Assembly (NCBI GenBank): GCA_946803715.1
Contig: CAMPET010000111.1
Location: 196,498-211,500 of the forward strand
Source: Beroe ovata
Lineage: Eukaryota; Ctenophora; Nuda; Beroida; Beroidae
Length of the DNA: 15,003 bases
Direction: 5' to 3'
Shown: positions 11,780 through 15,003 of the stretch, piece by piece
Numbering within the stretch: the first letter of the stretch is position 1
Layout: each line of letters starts with the position of its first letter
Made by a program: the position numbers and the translations under genes
The notes under the pieces: generated by a model
Databases searched by the model: none
Seen by the model: only the letters and a program-made list of their open reading frames with translations
Told to the model about the DNA's origin: nothing

Positions 11780-14479
11780 CTGAAAACGCCCGTCAATAAT
11801 GCAGTTATACGGGTGTAAGGTGTACCGCTTATAGATCCCTATGATTACACAGTGACATTGTATCCCCAATACAATATTGTACCTGCGGTTTGATAGCTTC
11901 TCCAGTTCGAATATGTCGTAGTCCCACTCTTTTCTCCTCTTGAGGTTTTCCTTGATCAGTATCGGAAGTGTTTGCATCATCATAGTGTTGTTAAATGCAA
12001 CAGTCGAGTCTGAAACAATATAGGTGTTGGCTCATACTCATAATAATGACAAATATCACACACTGTATCACACAGGTGGCAATACTACTATGACAGCAGA
12101 TAGGACACACCAGATGGGGGTGGTTGACACCCTCATTAACCAATTATACTCCCTGATTATCATACTGACCTCTATGAGAGATAATCGTGTCACTGGTTAT
12201 GGATGGACGTGTACCCCGACCCTGAAGATTGAGATACAACTTGCGGAAGTGACACACGCATAACTTAAACAAACAAACACACAAACAGAACATAGCGCAA
12301 CACTACAAAACAGAGGGAGAACACAGAGGCAGCGGGAAAGTTGGCCACACACGAAGAGCACCAGTGGGCTAGGGAAAATGGTGTCTTTAGAAGATGACAG
12401 CTCTATAATTAGGGGGAACCCCCCATATAGCCCTCCGCCATTGGTCCCATAACACTGCAGCTGACGGTTACACCACACTTATATTATAGCCCTGGATTTG
12501 TACCATGCGGATGCAGTATGCGGAATTCATGCGGAATATGCCGTGAGAGCCCGTGAATACATGGTAGCACAACATCCTGAATCACGCCATGCGTCAGCAA
12601 TCACGCAATTGATCACGCAATTCACACTCAATGAACATACCTCCATGAGCCCATCCAGGAATCCCAGAGCCTCTGGGTCCTCAGTCAGACTGTTGGATCC
12701 AGGGTTGTAGAGCTCTGACGACCTCAGCATGGCCATCACATTCTCAATGAGGTTTGTGGGCAGGTTTGGGTTTGAGTCCTGGATACTCCTCAGGGATGAC
12801 AGTATCTGTTCGGGTGAGACGTTAAGTAGCCCGGGAACAAGCATTCGGGAATGGTAGGATGACAGGACGATGCAGTGGTTGAAATGAGAGTGGTTGGATG
12901 GGTGGTTCCTCATAGGTGCTTGACGTCACTTGGGGTATATGATGGTGATTTCGTCACTCTGTCAGGGCAGTGAGGGTGGGAGAGTGAGACAGTGACGTCA
13001 CAAAGTGGAGTGATGGAGCATGATCATGACAATGAATCGGTTTTATAGAGTGTGTGCAGAGGGAGGGGCCTCTCTAAATGGGTGGTCAAACTAACGCAGC
13101 TATCGCTACTCTGTGTGTGTGTGTGTGTGAGTTGAGAGACATGGCCAACTGGTCAGAAACCTCCGCCTGATACTTTAATTAGCAATTACAGACGAGTAAT
13201 ACTACGGGAGAGCAATAATTACCTTGATTATCGGAGCGTCGACTTGCTTAGACAGTCTCCGAGACATGGGATTCTGGTTCACCACACCGCTGTTCAGCGA
13301 GGTGTTGGATGACTCAGTTCTCAGCCGGCCATTACTCATACGACGAGGAGCGTAGCTTAGCGACTGAGGGGGAGAGGAGAATGTGTGTGTGTGTGTGTCT
13401 GTGTCTGTGTGTCTGTGTCTGTGGATGTACCTTATTATGACAGTTTTTACAGGAAGATCCACTCGTCTCTCGTCGTGACGTGACGTAATGTGACGGCACG
13501 TTATCTGCCTCCCCGTCAAACACTGGCAGTATCTTCATCTCCACGGGGATGGGCTCTAATCCCCCTTTCCGATTTGTAATCACGACCCCCTCCCACGCTT
13601 TGCCCTCTGCTTTACAACGCTCCATGCTCTCGACGAGGCCCAATCCTGTCTTCTCTTCGTTAACCAGCACGTCAGTAGAGTTACCTATCATTTCCTCACA
13701 CTTGTAGCCCGTCAGCTTCTCAAACGAGGCATTGACATACGAACAGATACCGTCAGAGTCCGTTATGTCTAGACTCTCGCGGTTATCTTTGAGTAACTCG
13801 AATAGGGTGTTCGCAACTCTGAGGGGGGAGGTGAATGTAAGGGGGTGCAGTAGTAGAGGGTATATCAAGTGGATAACGGGTTGTAAAAGGTGAGTGACAG
13901 GCGAGGAGGTGAGTAACAGTAAGCTAGGTAGTGGTGAGGGGGTGAGTAACAGTAAACTAGGTAGTGTTGAGGAGGTGAGTAACAGCAAACTAGGTAGTGG
14001 TGAGGGGGTGAGTGAGATATCTCGACATTTTCCATTTACTAGCTCCTGTCACGGGTTTCAAATCTCGATTCTCGACTAAAGAAAGTTATTTTATTTTGCC
14101 CTACTTTATAATGCCCATTATATTCCATCTAAATTCATGAGCCGGAGGATATAGTATTTCCACAATGTTGATATCGACAGCTCACAGCATGCATGGGAAG
14201 TACTACATCCCCGGGTGTAATATATTCTTCATAAATATGGTTACTTTGGTGGTGGTCAAGTTGTGTAACGATGCTAAATGGTGTCTGGCTACGGAAAAAA
14301 GAGGATATTGAATTCTCAAAACCTCCAGATCTGATTGAAAATTGAATGATTATTGTGTAGGAAATGCTGGAAAAGAATGAGGTGACTCACGATAGTTTGA
14401 TACCAGCCATAACCTCGCCACCGTCAATCATTATGATCTCATTGAGACACGCCCCTCTGTCGTGATTTTCCAAGTACCG
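10831..14479 (-). CDS. PDE8: PDE8-type cAMP phosphodiesterase (PAS plus HD catalytic domain), 5' end outside window
   Basis: Exons: 14391-14479, 13431-13818, 13223-13363, 12641-12805, 12170-12221, 11883-12009 and 10831-11779. Joined in phase they give 636 residues plus stop. PDE8 is the high-affinity, cAMP-specific phosphodiesterase; it hydrolyses cAMP to AMP with two bound metals in the cytosol. Seen, in order: the post-REC linker RYLENHDRGACLNE to GEVMAGIKLS, a PAS domain (about 31-145), a linker with APRRMSNGR and DAPIIK, a helical segment AMLRSSELYNP to GFLDGLM, then WDYDIFELE and the catalytic domain. Metal ligands visible: His of YHNSTH (369), HDIDHPG (His405, Asp406), CADISNP (Asp531); proton donor His365; purine-binding Gln579 in KSQVLF. 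The match to vertebrate PDE8 runs through the linkers, so it is not PDE4 or PDE7. The REC domain should lie beyond the right edge. Confidence 0.93.
11883..12009 (-). CDS. PDE8: PDE8 exon leading into the catalytic domain
   Basis: Acceptor TGTTTCAG, donor GTACAA. Contains KEWDYDIFELEKLSNR, matching the vertebrate WDFDIFELE phrase at the start of the PDE8 catalytic fold. Confidence 0.9.
12170..12221 (-). CDS. PDE8: PDE8 52-base mini-exon
   Basis: Acceptor ATCTTCAG, donor GTCAGT. GRGTRPSITSDTIISHR bridges two firm exons: it starts in phase 0 and ends in phase 1, exactly what the neighbours need. No strong homology in this variable linker, so it is supported by phase and splice signals. Confidence 0.65.
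12222..12640 (-). other. PDE8: PDE8 intron
   Basis: 419 bases; nothing recognised besides short C/A-rich stretches. The minus-strand open frame here is not family-like. Confidence 0.5.
12641..12805 (-). CDS. PDE8: PDE8 linker exon (SSELYNP)
   Basis: Acceptor CCGAACAG, donor GTATGT, 55 codons. ILSSLRSIQDSN and MLRSSELYNPG align without gaps to the vertebrate PDE8 segment around IINAAQESS and LRTTELYSP. Confidence 0.88.
12806..13222 (-). other. PDE8: PDE8 intron
   Basis: 417 bases with a short GT microsatellite at 13111-13129 and no other recognised feature. Confidence 0.5.
13111..13129. repeat. (GT)n microsatellite
   Basis: About 19 bases of GT repeat within a PDE8 intron. Confidence 0.85.
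13223..13363 (-). CDS. PDE8: PDE8 linker exon with two RRxS motifs
   Basis: Acceptor CCCCCTCAG, donor GTAATT, 47 codons. Contains APRRMSNGR and SRRLSKQVDAPIIK. The latter sits where vertebrate PDE8 has an RxxS motif before APITK. Both RRxS motifs fit the protein kinase A consensus. Confidence 0.88.
13382..13422. repeat. PDE8: GT/GTCTGT microsatellite filling a 67-base PDE8 intron
   Basis: GT and GTCT-type units take up most of the intron 13364-13430; on the coding strand it reads as a CA-rich tract beginning just after the PAS-exon donor. Confidence 0.9.
13431..13818 (-). CDS. PDE8: PDE8 PAS-domain exon
   Basis: Acceptor CCCCTCAG, donor GTACAT. Encodes LDITDSDGICSYVNASFEKLTGYKCEEMIG and the rest of a PAS fold ending MKILPVFDG, matching PDE8 in order. 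A Cys/His-containing tail SSCKNCHNK follows. The frame is open leftward on the minus strand to an ATG at 13986-13988 through intronic repeats. Confidence 0.92.
13819..14390 (-). other. PDE8: PDE8 intron with tandem repeats
   Basis: 572 bases between the PAS exon and the post-REC exon. Holds the 33-bp repeat array at 13876-14016; the rest is AT-rich and unremarkable. Confidence 0.55.
13876..14016. repeat. 33-bp minisatellite
   Basis: The word GTGAGT recurs at 13909, 13942, 13975 and 14008, exactly 33 bases apart, within units of the form GTGAGTAACAGYAARCTAGG plus a G-rich remainder. Shorter decayed copies occur to the left. Confidence 0.9.
14391..14479 (-). CDS. PDE8: PDE8 post-REC exon
   Basis: Acceptor CACTTTCAG, donor GTGAGT. 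RYLENHDRGACLNEIIMIDGGEV matches the vertebrate YLENKN to ACHNEL to EFGEV segment between the REC and PAS domains. It ends two bases into a Ser codon completed by the PAS exon. Confidence 0.9.
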
Positions 14480-14485
14480 CTGAAA

Positions 14486-14642
14486 GTGTCACAGTGGTAG
14501 TGTCACAGTGGTAGTGTCACAGTGGTAGTGTCACAGTGATAGTGTCACAGTGGTAGTGTCACATTGGTAGTGTCACAGTGGTAGTGTCACAGTGATAGTG
14601 TCACAGTGATAGCGTCACAGTGGAAGTGTCACAGTGATAGTG
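14486..14642. repeat. 14-bp minisatellite, unit GTGTCACAGTGGTA
   Basis: About eleven tandem copies with few substitutions (GATA, GAAG, ATTGG variants). It starts only about six bases from the splice acceptor of the PDE8 exon ending at 14479. Confidence 0.95.
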
Positions 14643-14897
14643 GGAATAGTGTGCCAGCAACAGTGCACCAACTACCACTGTGCAGACATTTTCATACACG
14701 CGTCCAAAACGTGACAAAACCATCTTTCACCCATAACAAATCATTGTTTCTGCTCAGAGATTTGACTGTCATAACTCATATCACGTATTATTCGACTCAT
14801 ATTATTCGCATGATTTACATGATGTTTACAATAAAACACGATCTATGCATCAACATAGAGCTCATTTTAATTGGATGCAAATCACTGATTAACTCAC

Positions 14898-14943
14898 AGC
14901 TGCTTCCTCCATCCACTGATGACAATATATCACATGCACGTAC
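14898..14943 (-). CDS. PDE8: possible further PDE8 exon (doubtful)
   Basis: 46 bases between CTGCAG and a GTGAGT donor, readable as YVHVIYCHQWMEEAA, with phase 0 at its end as the next exon needs. The position corresponds to the end of the REC domain, but the match is weak. The GTACGTG at its left could instead be a donor of another exon. Confidence 0.25.
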
Positions 14944-14951
14944 CTGCAGTG

Positions 14952-14999
<48 letters not shown>
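14952..14999. repeat. (CA)n microsatellite
   Basis: About 48 bases of AC repeat at the right edge of the window. Confidence 0.95.

Positions 15000-15003
<4 letters not shown>

Noticed and set aside
13876-14016. CRISPR-like regular spacing of a repeated word every 33 bases
   Set aside because: The whole unit is repeated with no unique spacers, and the genes around are animal genes with introns; it is a minisatellite.

Overview
This is a window of an intron-rich animal nuclear genome. It has GT-AG introns of about 70-1300 bases, abundant CA/GT microsatellites, short tandem repeats, and single N characters inside repeats (an assembly artefact). Three protein genes can be reconstructed exon by exon, with every splice phase in agreement. 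The mix (a hydromedusan-photoprotein-like EF-hand protein with five coding-region introns, a very short APC and a PDE8) suggests an early-branching, non-bilaterian animal. A sponge is my best guess, but this is inference; nothing in the window fixes the taxon.

Layout. 1-1040: no gene; a CA microsatellite, and a possible poly(A) signal for the next gene. 1041-2418 (minus): a six-exon, 208-residue EF-hand protein whose fold-defining motifs match the aequorin / luciferin-binding-protein family, with a possible signal peptide. 2419-3597: divergent intergenic region with a 14-bp minisatellite and an imperfect inverted repeat. 3598-8522 (plus): APC (adenomatous polyposis coli), seven recognised exons covering the Ser-rich lead-in and the whole Armadillo domain, then a stop soon afterwards. 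The 15- and 20-residue beta-catenin repeats, Axin-binding SAMP motifs and basic C-terminus of vertebrate APC are absent. 8523-10830: convergent intergenic region with a cluster of CG-rich inverted-repeat (MITE-like) elements, then AT-rich sequence with back-to-back poly(A) hexamers. 10831-14479 (minus, continuing off the right edge): high-affinity cAMP phosphodiesterase PDE8, seven firm exons with the post-REC linker, PAS domain, a linker with two RRxS motifs, and the complete HD-type catalytic domain. 14480-15003: a PDE8 intron with a second 14-bp minisatellite against the splice acceptor, one doubtful small exon, and a terminal CA repeat.

The three genes need not act together. APC belongs to Wnt/beta-catenin control, PDE8 to cAMP breakdown, and the EF-hand protein probably binds calcium. 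The points most worth following are the naturally short APC, the photoprotein-fold protein that has lost the known chromophore-pocket residues, the inverted-repeat element family at 8.7-9.9 kb, and tandem repeats lying directly against splice sites.
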